Of a DNA stretch of 64,000 nucleotides, positions 8,873 to 16,880 are shown one piece after another (the first letter of the stretch is position 1; the number at the start of each line of letters is the position of its first letter). The stretch is from an uncultured Desulfovibrio sp. (GTDB lineage Bacteria; Desulfobacterota; Desulfovibrionia; Desulfovibrionales; Desulfovibrionaceae). The notes under the pieces were generated by a model. The model saw only the letters and a list, made by a program, of their open reading frames with translations, had not been told where the DNA came from and searched no databases. The position numbers were made by a program, and so were the translations under genes. The DNA is taken from assembly GCA_913060505.1 (NCBI GenBank), contig CAJXRQ010000004.1:62001-126000 (forward strand), given 5' to 3'.

Positions 8873-9763
8873 ATGCAGAAGTTTTTAACCAAACCGCTGG
8901 CCTTTTTTGTGGCCGTGGTTGCACTGATGGCATTTATGGGATGTTCCCAGGCTCCTGAAAAAGCATCGGAGCCCAAGGCTGAAAAAGCCGCTCCCGCTGA
9001 CGCTGCATCGGCCAAAGACCGTGTGGAAGCTATCAAGGAGCGCGGTGTGCTTGTCTGCGGTGTTAAGGATGCTGTTGTCCCCTTTGGTTACGTTGATGAA
9101 AAAACCAACCAGATCATCGGGTTCGATGTCGATATCTGCAAGTATCTTGCTGATGAGTTGGGCGTTAAGCTTGAAACCAAGGCCGTGACTTCCGCAACTC
9201 GTATCCCCATGGTTGCGCAGGGTTCCATCGATATCGCTGCAGCGACAATGACTCATAAGCTGTCCCGTGACGACGTCATCGACTTCTCCATTACATATTT
9301 CATGGATGGTCAGAAGATTTTGGTGGCCAAGGACAGCGGCATTTCTTCCGTTGCCGATCTCGCTGGCAAGAAAGTCGGAACCGCAAAGGGTTCCACATCC
9401 GAAAAAAATATCAAAGCCGCGCAGCCTGACTGCACCGTGCTTTCCTTTGAAGGGTATCCGCAGGCCTTCCTGGCCCTGAAGCAGGGCAAGGTTGCTGCCG
9501 TGACCACCGACTCCACCATTTTGCTGGGACTTAAAAATTCCGATGAAAGCCCTGAGAATTGGGTTATCGCCGGGGATTACATCTCCGCAGAACCGTATGG
9601 TCTCGGTCTGCCTGAAAATGAATCCAACTTCCGTGACTTTGTCAATGGTGCGCTGATGAAACTGTGGCGCTCCGGCGAGTATCAGAAGATTTACAACAAG
9701 TGGTTCGGAGAGGACACCAACTACTATCTGCCTTTGACTTGGCAGATGGAGTTGTGGCCCTAG
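8873..9763 (+). CDS. Amino-acid-binding lipoprotein of ABC transporter
   Basis: Solute-binding protein of the SBP_bac_3 family (296 residues). It begins with a lipoprotein signal, with lipobox AFMGC placing the acylated cysteine at Cys24. An Ala/Glu/Lys-rich linker follows, then the two-lobe binding domain with family motifs FGYVDE, GFDVDICKYLA and GSIDIAAATMTH. The start has GGAGG upstream. A perfect hairpin follows the gene and may raise its transcript over the permeases. The ligand is probably a polar or acidic amino acid, but this is not proven by sequence. Confidence 0.93.
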   Translation: MQKFLTKPLAFFVAVVALMAFMGCSQAPEKASEPKAEKAAPADAASAKDRVEAIKERGVLVCGVKDAVVPFGYVDEKTNQIIGFDVDICKYLADELGVKLETKAVTSATRIPMVAQGSIDIAAATMTHKLSRDDVIDFSITYFMDGQKILVAKDSGISSVADLAGKKVGTAKGSTSEKNIKAAQPDCTVLSFEGYPQAFLALKQGKVAAVTTDSTILLGLKNSDESPENWVIAGDYISAEPYGLGLPENESNFRDFVNGALMKLWRSGEYQKIYNKWFGEDTNYYLPLTWQMELWP

Positions 9764-9796
9764 GCTGTACTTGTTGCATACTCTGAGCAATGAATT

Positions 9797-9819
9797 GGGG
9801 CGCGCCTTTGGCGCGCCCC
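9797..9819 (+). promoter_or_regulatory. GC-rich stem-loop between binding protein and permease genes
   Basis: A perfect 10-bp stem (GGGGCGCGCC and GGCGCGCCCC) with a TTT loop and no following U-tract. It probably acts as an mRNA-stabilising or partial-attenuation element that lets the binding protein exceed the permeases. It lies inside the longest possible permease frame, which supports a permease start downstream at 9841. A similar hairpin occupies the same place in the second ABC operon at 52765-52790. Confidence 0.75.
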
Positions 9820-9840
9820 TCAAAAGAAACGGAACCGGCT

Positions 9841-10542
9841 TTGAATTATCAGTTTGATTGGCAACTCGTCTTATCCGGGGAATATGCGCAATGGCTCACC
9901 GATGGTGTGCTTGTTACTCTTGAAATTTCTGCAGTTTCCCTTTTGCTTTCCCTTTTGCTCGGCACGATTGTGGCCGTTATGCGCATGACGCGGTTCAAGC
10001 CTTTGGAATGGCTTGGCCTCGCCTACACGGAATTTTTTCGCAACACGCCTCTGCTTGTGCAGATTTATTTTTGGTACTTTGGTTCCAGCCAGGTTCTCCC
10101 GGATGTTATCAACAAGTGGCTGTATGCCCATGATTTTGAATTTGCGGCCGGTGTGATTTCTCTGACTGTCTATACCTCGGCTTTCATCGCGGAAGAGATT
10201 CGGTCCGGGATTTTCAGTATCCCCAAAAATCAGCTGGAGGCCTCCCGTGCCATTGGGTTGTCTTTTATTCAGGCCTACCGCTACGTGATTTTGCCACAGG
10301 CTTTCCGGATCATTATTCCGCCGCTTATTTCCCAAGCCCTGAACCTGATCAAGAACTCATCCCTGGTCATGGTTATCGGCGTCATGGATATTTTCTACAT
10401 GGCAAAGCAGATTGAATCATACAGTTTCCATGGTTTTGAGGCTTTCACCGTGGCAACACTGATTTATCTGTCTATCTCGCTTGTGGTGTCCTTGTGCATC
10501 AATCTTTATGACAAGCACTACCTGAGACAAATTTCATATTAG
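9841..10542 (+). CDS. Polar amino-acid ABC transporter permease (HisM/GltJ type), first
   Basis: Membrane subunit of 233 residues. I start it at TTG 9841, giving (M)NYQFDW, typical of the family's N-terminus. The ATG at 9790 would translate through a 10-bp hairpin. About five helices are visible. The cytoplasmic EAA loop, which contacts the ATPase, is around EEIRSGIFSIPKNQLEASRA and continues to QAFRIIIPPL. It pairs with the next permease, 12 bases downstream. Confidence 0.9.
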   Translation: MNYQFDWQLVLSGEYAQWLTDGVLVTLEISAVSLLLSLLLGTIVAVMRMTRFKPLEWLGLAYTEFFRNTPLLVQIYFWYFGSSQVLPDVINKWLYAHDFEFAAGVISLTVYTSAFIAEEIRSGIFSIPKNQLEASRAIGLSFIQAYRYVILPQAFRIIIPPLISQALNLIKNSSLVMVIGVMDIFYMAKQIESYSFHGFEAFTVATLIYLSISLVVSLCINLYDKHYLRQISY

Positions 10543-10554
10543 CGGGAGCTCGCC

Positions 10555-11250
10555 ATGCGTTTTGACGTAGTATTTAAAAACTTTGATTACTTCCTTTGGG
10601 GTGCGTTCCCTGAAGGCCCTCTCGGTGGTCTTGCCATGACCATCATCCTGGCGGCTGTCTCCATTTTTCTTGCTTTTTGGGTTGGACTTGGCTTCGGTCT
10701 CATGCGTAACAGCAAAAAACCTTGGCTCCGATATCCTGCCATGGTCTATGTGGAGCTGGTTCGCGGTACTCCGCTTTTGCTGTTGATTTTTTGGTTCTAT
10801 TTTTTGGCTCCGGTCATTGTCGGTTATTCGGTGCCGGAGTTACAAACGACAGTTGTTGCCTTGGTCGTATTTACGGGTGCTTACATCGCAGAGATTGTAC
10901 GTGCGGGTATTATGGCCCTGCCCAAGGGGCAGATGGAGGCAGCCCGGGGAACAGGACTTTCCCACTTTCAGGCCATGCGCTATGTAATCCTGCCTCAATC
11001 GTTGCGCAATATGATCCCTTCCTTCGTGAACCAGTTTGTTTCCTTGACAAAAGATACTTCGCTGGCTTCCACGATCGGTGTGCTTGAACTGACTCGCTGT
11101 GCCGAGCAAGTCAGCAACAGGACATTGAATGCTCCCATGGAGATTTACGTAACCATCCTAATCATGTATTTTGTCATCTGTTATTGTCTGACATCATATA
11201 GTCGTCGATTGGAAAAACAGTTGTCCCGTTATCAAGCAAGGGATAGATAG
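10555..11250 (+). CDS. Polar amino-acid ABC transporter permease, second
   Basis: The 231-residue partner permease has hydrophobic helices and an EAA loop (AEIVRAGIMALPKGQMEAAR, then GTGLSHFQAMRYVILPQ). GGGAG precedes its ATG. The DeoC-like gene begins at the base after its stop codon, so transport and the next two genes are probably co-expressed. The second half of the fused permease at 50985-52748 is its counterpart. Confidence 0.92.
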   Translation: MRFDVVFKNFDYFLWGAFPEGPLGGLAMTIILAAVSIFLAFWVGLGFGLMRNSKKPWLRYPAMVYVELVRGTPLLLLIFWFYFLAPVIVGYSVPELQTTVVALVVFTGAYIAEIVRAGIMALPKGQMEAARGTGLSHFQAMRYVILPQSLRNMIPSFVNQFVSLTKDTSLASTIGVLELTRCAEQVSNRTLNAPMEIYVTILIMYFVICYCLTSYSRRLEKQLSRYQARDR

Positions 11251-11922
11251 ATGACCACTACGCAATCTGATCTGGCCAGGTATTTTGAGTATACACTTCT
11301 CAAGCCTGATGCCACTGCGGCAGATGTTGACAACGTCTGCCTTGATGCTGTTCGTCTTGGCGTAAAGAGCGTTTGCGTCAACCCTGTTCACATCAAGCTG
11401 GCCAACTGGCTGCTCAAGGGGAAAGAGCCCATCCCTGTCTGTACCGTCGGCTTTCCCACCGGGGCGACTCTCGGGAGCATCAAGGCCGCTGAAGCTGCAG
11501 AAGTTGTCCGCCTTGGCGCCTGTGAGATCAACATGGTCATGAATCTTACGGCCTTTAAGGCCGGGGATGACCGTGCCGTCGTACAGGATATTCAGGGCGT
11601 AATCACTGCTGCCGGTGTCCCCGTTAAAGTGATTGTGGAGGCATCACTTCTGGATGCAGCCCAGTTGCCTCAGGTTTGCTCTCTGGCTCAGGAGGCGGGG
11701 GCAAGGGCTGTGATAAGCAGTTCCGGGTATGGAGGGCAGACAACGCGAGTTAGTCAGATTAGAAAGCTTCGCAAGGCTTGCGACTGCTCCATTGAAGTGA
11801 TTGCCGCCGGCGGCATCAGTGGGTTCAAGCGTGCGATGTCCATGGTTGAGGCCGGGGCTGACCGCATCTGTTCTTCTTCAGTATCTGCGATTTTCGGCAA
11901 TATACCGCAAGAAGTAGAATGA
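11251..11922 (+). CDS. DeoC-fold protein lacking the deoxyribose-phosphate aldolase catalytic residues
   Basis: The 223 residues follow the DeoC TIM barrel closely: TLLKPDATAADVDNVC, TVGFPTGAT, VKVIVEASLL and the phosphate-site AAGGISG. Compared with active DeoC proteins, the key residues differ. The catalytic Asp of EIDMV is Asn94 (EINMV), the Schiff-base Lys of VKTSTG is Ile155 (VISSSG), and the second Lys of VKASGG is Ile184 (VIAAGG). Aldolase activity is therefore unlikely. It starts directly after the permease stop and overlaps the CbiC-like gene by 4 bases. It may bind a phosphorylated ligand or catalyse a different reaction. The residue comparison is by eye. Confidence 0.8.
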   Translation: MTTTQSDLARYFEYTLLKPDATAADVDNVCLDAVRLGVKSVCVNPVHIKLANWLLKGKEPIPVCTVGFPTGATLGSIKAAEAAEVVRLGACEINMVMNLTAFKAGDDRAVVQDIQGVITAAGVPVKVIVEASLLDAAQLPQVCSLAQEAGARAVISSSGYGGQTTRVSQIRKLRKACDCSIEVIAAGGISGFKRAMSMVEAGADRICSSSVSAIFGNIPQEVE

Positions 11923-12563
11923 GTTCAGGCATCGCTATCCGTACTATCGCTCCCGGCGATATTGAAGCGGAGTCTTTTCGAATCATTGATTCCGAAGTCC
12001 CGGAACCTCGGCTGTACAGCGGTTACGAGTGGGAAATTGTGCGTCGTATGATTCATACCACTGCCGATTTCGATATGCTGAACATCGTGCGTTTCGGCAA
12101 TGATGCTGTTGCAGCGGGGTTGGATGCGCTCCGTAATGGAGCGACCATTGTCACGGACACCGAAATGGCTCGCCGTGGTATTCCCATGCGCAGAATGACG
12201 CCATTGAGCTGCACGGTTCAATGCCTCATGAATGACGAACGCGTGGCGGAGCTTGCCCGATCCAATGGTACGACCCGTGCCTTCGCCGCCGTCGATGTTG
12301 CAGTCCGCGACATTGTTCCATCCATTTATGTCATTGGTAATGCTCCCACAGCTCTGGTTCGTCTGGTGGAACACATGCGGGAAGGTCATGCTGCCCCCAA
12401 GCTGGTGGTGGGAATGCCTGTCGGATTTGTAAACGCCGAAGAATCCAAGGGCTTGTTGCAGCAGGAAGGCGTTCCCTATATCACCATTGCCGGCCGAAAG
12501 GGCGGTTCCCCACTTGCTGCCTGCGTGATAAATGCATTGGCAGACATTCTTCTCCGAACATAA
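11919..12563 (+). CDS. CbiC/CobH-family protein (precorrin-8X methylmutase-like)
   Basis: The 214 residues carry the family marks: RRMIHTTADFD with His46 at the position of the catalytic histidine, VIGNAPTALVRLVE, VGMPVGFVNAEESK and AGRKGGSPLAACVINAL. The known reaction moves a methyl group from C-11 to C-12 of (cobalt-)precorrin-8 in cobalamin synthesis. It overlaps the DeoC-like gene (ATGA) and sits behind an amino-acid transporter with no other corrin gene in view. That setting is odd for a housekeeping CbiC and suggests either dispersed cobalamin genes or a repurposed paralogue. Confidence 0.82.
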   Translation: MSSGIAIRTIAPGDIEAESFRIIDSEVPEPRLYSGYEWEIVRRMIHTTADFDMLNIVRFGNDAVAAGLDALRNGATIVTDTEMARRGIPMRRMTPLSCTVQCLMNDERVAELARSNGTTRAFAAVDVAVRDIVPSIYVIGNAPTALVRLVEHMREGHAAPKLVVGMPVGFVNAEESKGLLQQEGVPYITIAGRKGGSPLAACVINALADILLRT

Positions 12564-12676
12564 TTCATCACAGAATTCCCATAAGTACTTGCTTTACCTG
12601 TTTTTGGATGCTAGGGCCGAACTATGTGTAACGGTTTGGTTGCATTGATATTCAACTTTCCATCCGGAATGAGGTT

Positions 12677-12907
12677 ATGGTTAAGAAGAATAAGGGAAAT
12701 AGCCGGGTTACTGTCTATCCGGACTGGTGTAAGGGGTGTGGTATCTGTATTGAATTCTGTCCAAAGAAGGTGTTGGAATTCGATGCGCACGGAAAGTGTT
12801 CGGTTGTTCGTGAAGACGATTGTATCCATTGCGGTTTTTGCGAATTGCACTGTCCTGATTTTGCCATCGTGGTAACCGAAAAAAAATCCGGAGAGACGGC
12901 TTCCTAA
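12677..12907 (+). CDS. korD: 2-oxoacid:ferredoxin oxidoreductase, delta (ferredoxin-like) subunit
   Basis: Small 76-residue subunit with two 4Fe-4S sites, CKGCGICIEFCP and CIHCGFCELHCP. It shuttles electrons from the TPP-containing core to ferredoxin. The start at 12677 follows GGAATGAGG. It heads a four-gene operon followed by alpha, beta and gamma subunits, the order typical of 2-oxoglutarate or branched-chain 2-oxoacid oxidoreductases. Confidence 0.92.
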   Translation: MVKKNKGNSRVTVYPDWCKGCGICIEFCPKKVLEFDAHGKCSVVREDDCIHCGFCELHCPDFAIVVTEKKSGETAS

Positions 12908-12928
12908 GGAGTGGGGGATAGCAGACTC

Positions 12929-14074
12929 ATGGCTCGACGAAAAAAGAACAAGGAAATTTTCGCCTTGGGCAACGAAGCCGTTGTCGAGGGTGCGTTGATA
13001 GCCGGGTGTTCCTTTTACGGAGGATACCCCATTACGCCATCATCGGAAATCATGGAAATTATGGCCCAGCGCCTGCCCATGTCCGAAGATGGCGTTTTTA
13101 TTCAGCTTGAGGATGAAATAGCTTCGATGGGGGCGATTGTTGGTGCCTCCATGGCTGGAAGAAAGGTCATGACGGCAACCTCTGGCCCCGGTTTTTCTCT
13201 TATGCAGGAGAATTTGGGGTATGCATGTATGACCGAAACACCGTTGGTGGTAGTTAATGTCATGCGTGGCGGTCCCAGTACCGGGCTGCCGACCAGTCCT
13301 GCCCAGAGCGATGTGCAGCAGGCCCGATGGGGTACTCACGGCGATCATCCTATCATCGTTCTATCTGCTTCCGATGTTCAGGAATGTCTGGAGATGACCA
13401 TCATCGCATTTAATATGGCCGAGAAATATCGAACCCCGGTCATTCTGCTGCTTGATGAAATTACAGCCCATACCCGTGAGAAAATCAGGATTCCACAGCC
13501 TGACGAGTATGAGGTGACTTCCCGTATCGTGCCTTCCATTCCTCCAGAATGGTACAAGCCTTATGAAGAAACAGTCCGCGGTGTGGCCCCCATGCCGCCT
13601 ATCGGTTCCGGGTATCGTTTTCATGTCACGGGCCTGACTCACGATGTGAACGGGTTTCCGACCTCAAGGCCGGACGAAGTCGTGGACCTGATGGAACGTA
13701 TGCATCGCAAAATTGATCAGTTTTTTTACGATATTCAAATGCATGACGAATTGATGATCGAGGACGCCGAAGTGGTTGTCATTGCCTATGGCAGTGTTGC
13801 CCGTTCTGCGGAGTATGCCATCGAACAGGCTCGCAGTTCCGGTGTAAAAGCAGGATTGCTTAAGTTGAAAACATTGTTCCCGTACCCGCGCCGGGCAACC
13901 GAGAAGGCATTGGCCAATGCCAAGAGTATCATCGTTCCCGAGATGAACATGGGCCAGATTTCTCGCGAGGTGAAACGCGTCAATAGCGGCAGGGCTTCCG
14001 TGCGGACTATCAATCGTGTGGACGGCCAGATCATTACGCCATCCGAAATCCTCAAGGTCATCATGCAGGGGTAG
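12929..14074 (+). CDS. korA: 2-oxoacid:ferredoxin oxidoreductase, alpha subunit
   Basis: The 381-residue alpha chain has the pyrimidine-binding fold of the TPP site (GNEAVVEGALIAGCSFYGGYPITPSSE, seen as two blocks) and a C-terminal transketolase-like domain (EVVVIAYGSVARS). The start is ATG 12929, with GGGGGA upstream; a GTG at 12911 is too close to its ribosome site. It is 2 bases upstream of korB. The family decarboxylates 2-oxoacids to acyl-CoA, reducing ferredoxin. 2-Oxoglutarate is the likeliest substrate, but it is not certain. Confidence 0.9.
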   Translation: MARRKKNKEIFALGNEAVVEGALIAGCSFYGGYPITPSSEIMEIMAQRLPMSEDGVFIQLEDEIASMGAIVGASMAGRKVMTATSGPGFSLMQENLGYACMTETPLVVVNVMRGGPSTGLPTSPAQSDVQQARWGTHGDHPIIVLSASDVQECLEMTIIAFNMAEKYRTPVILLLDEITAHTREKIRIPQPDEYEVTSRIVPSIPPEWYKPYEETVRGVAPMPPIGSGYRFHVTGLTHDVNGFPTSRPDEVVDLMERMHRKIDQFFYDIQMHDELMIEDAEVVVIAYGSVARSAEYAIEQARSSGVKAGLLKLKTLFPYPRRATEKALANAKSIIVPEMNMGQISREVKRVNSGRASVRTINRVDGQIITPSEILKVIMQG

Positions 14075-14076
14075 TC

Positions 14077-14916
14077 ATGGAAATAACAGGAAACGAGATT
14101 ATCCATCAGTATTTGCGACACAATAAGAAATTCCCGCATGTGCTCTGTCCCGGATGCGGGCATGGTATCGTGCTCGGCACCTTGATCCGCAGCGTCCACC
14201 ACCTTGGATTGCCCAAAGATGATGTGGTCATTGTTGCCGGTATAGGCTGTTCCGGGCGGCTGGCCGTGTATGTTGATTTCAATACCGTGCATACAACTCA
14301 CGGCAGGGCATTGACTTTTGCTACCGGCATTAAAATGGCCAATCCCAAGCTTAACGTGATTTGCCTCATGGGCGATGGTGACGCCTTGTCTATTGGCGGG
14401 AATCACATGATCCATGCCGCAAGGCGCAATATCGGAATTACTGCTCTTATCCTTAACAACAATATTTACGGCATGACCGGTGGGCAAAGCTCTCCGGCAA
14501 CACCGGAGGGCGCCGTTTCCATGACGGCACCTTTCGGTCAGCTGGAAAAGAGTTTTGATACGGTGCAGTTGGCCTGCGGAGCCGGTGCCAATTTTGTGGC
14601 CCGAGGTACGGTCTTTCATGTCAACAATCTGGAAAAATTGATGATTAAAGCCATAGAGCGTCCAGGCTTCAACATGCTGGAAATCATCACCCCATGTCAC
14701 ACGCAATTTGGCCGCAAGAACAAGTACAAGACCTCGGTGGAGATGTATCGCTGGCTCAAGGCAAATGCTTTGGATCGGGAACGGTACGAAGAACTGGAAG
14801 AATCGAAAAGAGGGGACAAATTTCCCGTAGGCGTATTTGTGGAACGGGATGAACCCGGTCTTGAAGAGCGTTATGCAGAACTCAAGGCACGATTTTCTGC
14901 AGGGAGGAACGGATAA
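14077..14916 (+). CDS. korB: 2-oxoacid:ferredoxin oxidoreductase, beta subunit (TPP-binding)
   Basis: The 279-residue subunit holds the diphosphate part of thiamine pyrophosphate. CPGCGHG and GIGCSGR are present near the N-terminus. The TPP motif begins GDGD and ends in the Asn-rich LNNNIYGMTGGQ. It is nested between korA and korC with almost no spacing, so translation is coupled. Confidence 0.93.
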   Translation: MEITGNEIIHQYLRHNKKFPHVLCPGCGHGIVLGTLIRSVHHLGLPKDDVVIVAGIGCSGRLAVYVDFNTVHTTHGRALTFATGIKMANPKLNVICLMGDGDALSIGGNHMIHAARRNIGITALILNNNIYGMTGGQSSPATPEGAVSMTAPFGQLEKSFDTVQLACGAGANFVARGTVFHVNNLEKLMIKAIERPGFNMLEIITPCHTQFGRKNKYKTSVEMYRWLKANALDRERYEELEESKRGDKFPVGVFVERDEPGLEERYAELKARFSAGRNG

Positions 14917-15549
14917 ATGAAAGATCAAGCTGAATTGGAACGGTTTGAGATCCGTTTTTCCGGCCTTGGCGGACAAGGAATCATCACTCTGGGCAAGGTT
15001 ATGGGAGCCGGGTTGTCCCTTGGCCACGGCTACAATGTTACTCAGACGCAGAGCTATGGTCCGGAAGCCCGTGGCGGTTCCAGCCGTTGCGATCTTGTGG
15101 TCAGTTCACGGCGTATCAGTTTTCCCAAGGCCGAAAATCTCGATTTGCTCGTGGCGTTGTCGCAAGAGGCTTGTAACGCCTATTATCCTTACCTCAAGCC
15201 CGGTGGCGTTTTGATCATAGAGTCGGACATGGTTGCCCAACCTCCTACCAACCAATATCTCGGGCTGCCATTTACAGCCATGGCAAAAGACAGGATTGGA
15301 ATACCTCAGGCCATGAACACTATAGTTTTGGGGGCGCTGACACATCTTCTTCCATTCGCTGTGCCGCGCATTATGCGCAAGAATATGGAAGAGGCTCTTC
15401 CCGAGAAGATTAGGGCCATTAACGTGAAAGCCTTTAATCTGGGTAATCGTGAAGCGAAAAAACATTTCGGCGATGTGCCGCAGGCGTGGGCTGATATGGT
15501 TGTGGAGCATCGTAAGCCCGAAAAGAAAAGAAGCACACAAAAGAAATAG
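14917..15549 (+). CDS. korC: 2-oxoacid:ferredoxin oxidoreductase, gamma subunit
   Basis: The 210-residue gamma chain has the family opening FSGLGGQGIITLGKVMG, then TQTQSYGPEARGGSSRCDLV, typical of POR/KOR gamma domains. It starts directly after the korB stop and ends the operon. A strong terminator follows at 15575-15604. The C-terminus is rich in Lys. Confidence 0.93.
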   Translation: MKDQAELERFEIRFSGLGGQGIITLGKVMGAGLSLGHGYNVTQTQSYGPEARGGSSRCDLVVSSRRISFPKAENLDLLVALSQEACNAYYPYLKPGGVLIIESDMVAQPPTNQYLGLPFTAMAKDRIGIPQAMNTIVLGALTHLLPFAVPRIMRKNMEEALPEKIRAINVKAFNLGNREAKKHFGDVPQAWADMVVEHRKPEKKRSTQKK

Positions 15550-15574
15550 TGCAATGTTCTGGTTTACATAAAAA

Positions 15575-15604
15575 AGGGCCGCCGGAAATCCGGCGGCCCT
15601 TTTT
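15575..15604 (+). terminator. Rho-independent terminator after korDABC
   Basis: An 11-bp GC-rich stem (AGGGCCGCCGG with CCGGCGGCCCT) with an AAAT loop, followed by TTTT and preceded by AAAA. It can therefore serve both korC on the plus strand and the converging small gene on the minus strand. Confidence 0.95.
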
Positions 15605-15606
15605 CG

Positions 15607-15747
15607 CTAAGCCTTTTCTCGTGGGGGAGTAGGGGCGGGAGGAGGCGAAACCGGCGTGGGGCCGCGTGATCCCATAAACGATGAAAAGGCCTTCTTGGCG
15701 AAAGTTTCCGGGGACTTTGACGATATGGACAAATATTTTTTGGTCAT
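15607..15747 (-). CDS. 46-residue proline-rich small protein coupled to the TPR-like gene
   Basis: The frame opens MTKKYLSISSKSPETF and ends in a Pro/Ala/Thr-rich tail (PVSPPPAPTPPREKA). Its ATG overlaps the stop of the upstream TPR-like gene as ATGA, so translation would be coupled. It ends at the edge of the bidirectional terminator at 15575-15604. No family is recognised, and no signal peptide or membrane helix is visible. The coupling and well-placed terminator make a real gene plausible. Confidence 0.5.
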   Translation of the reverse strand: MTKKYLSISSKSPETFAKKAFSSFMGSRGPTPVSPPPAPTPPREKA

Positions 15748-16070
15748 GCCGCTTGTGCCTCCTTGTTGCAAGGCGAAATGGCCGCAAGGTTTCCGGCTAT
15801 TCTGCGATATAAGTGGTTTTCTGTCCCGATGTCGGCTTCCACTATATCCAGAGCTCTTCTGAACTGGGTTTTGGCTTCTTCGGCATTGCCTCCCAGCAGT
15901 ATTGCCAGCCCAATGTTATTACGGACTTTTGCCTCGTTAAGGCGTGTCTTGAAGCAACCTGCACGGGCCAAAGCCTGCTTGAGAATGAAAAGTGCGTTGG
16001 CATGTTGTCCTTTGGATAATGCTTTCATGCCTTCTCGATTCAAAATTCCCAGTTCCATTGCCGGTTTCAT
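15744..16070 (-). CDS. Small TPR-like helical protein
   Basis: The 108 residues, starting MKPAMELGILNREG at ATG 16070, follow GGGGGAT. The sequence is helical with tetratricopeptide-like spacing (EGMKALSKGQHANALFILKQ; VRNNIGLAILLGGNAEEAKT). TPR proteins mediate protein contacts. It overlaps the 46-residue proline-rich gene by 4 bases, and the pair may act together. The exact role is unknown. Confidence 0.7.
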   Translation of the reverse strand: MKPAMELGILNREGMKALSKGQHANALFILKQALARAGCFKTRLNEAKVRNNIGLAILLGGNAEEAKTQFRRALDIVEADIGTENHLYRRIAGNLAAISPCNKEAQAA

Positions 16071-16169
16071 TTTTATCCCCCTTGTCATGTTGACGTTGTC
16101 TATTGATAATGAAATTCAAGATCAATGTCAATGCGCAAATATATTTTTTTGAAGAGAAGGCCAAAGGGA

Positions 16170-16808
16170 TTAAAAAGTATCCTGAACTGCCGGTTTTATC
16201 CCGGTATTTCGGCTTTTGAACTGTGGAAGTAATGAGCGGGTATTATCATTAATGGGAAGGGTCCAACTTTTGCCGGAAACAACGGCGTTATCGTCAAGCC
16301 GAATAAGTTTGGCATTTAAGTAGATGACAGTATCTCCAATAAAATAGGTCCCGGTAAGCATGGCCGGACGAGGGGTATCTTCCGGAGCCAGCGGGGTGCC
16401 ATCTTCTGCCGTCGCGTTATCGGGCTTTATGGGTTGCGGAGCGCCATCCACGATGAACATCTCATGTTGGGCGAGGCGTCCTGCAATCTGGTTGGCGACA
16501 ATACGACCAAAACGGGAGTTGTCCCCAGGATCGTTCTCATTGGTGAAGTTATGCACGTATATTGGGGAGCCTTCCGGGAGTTCGGATTCCCTGCCTGTAT
16601 AGTAGTAAAGGCTGTCCGCAGCCTTGCTGTTCAGGATGATAATGGGGGTGTCGTCTTCCGTGTTGATGGGAGAAGATTTGGATCCGGTATCAAATACGGC
16701 GTCGTACGTGTCGCTGACTCCTTCTTTGGCGGCGTTGAATGCGGCGCACCCGCTCAAAACAATGAAGGATGCCAAAAGACTGGTCAGCAGGGATATACGC
16801 ACATTCAT
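16170..16808 (-). CDS. FlgO-like outer-membrane lipoprotein
   Basis: The 212 residues start with a lipoprotein signal (lipobox VLSGC, acylated Cys21). The body contains a segment like the FlgO domain: RFGRIVANQIAGRLAQHEMF, then LTGTYFIGDTVIYLNAKLIRL. FlgO proteins of Vibrio affect flagellar outer-membrane integrity. Motility genes motAB-pilZ lie 1 kb away, though divergently. The ribosome site is AGGAAAT. The assignment to FlgO is by pattern only. Confidence 0.7.
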   Translation of the reverse strand: MNVRISLLTSLLASFIVLSGCAAFNAAKEGVSDTYDAVFDTGSKSSPINTEDDTPIIILNSKAADSLYYYTGRESELPEGSPIYVHNFTNENDPGDNSRFGRIVANQIAGRLAQHEMFIVDGAPQPIKPDNATAEDGTPLAPEDTPRPAMLTGTYFIGDTVIYLNAKLIRLDDNAVVSGKSWTLPINDNTRSLLPQFKSRNTGIKPAVQDTF

Positions 16809-16880
16809 GAGATTTCCTGTAGCTGTGGTTGTTTTTTCGTATGCGGCGGAAATGATCCCGCCGCATACTCAATCGGATGG

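Noticed and set aside
13786-15027. A 413-codon minus-strand frame
   Set aside because: Antisense to korA/korB, whose motifs are intact.
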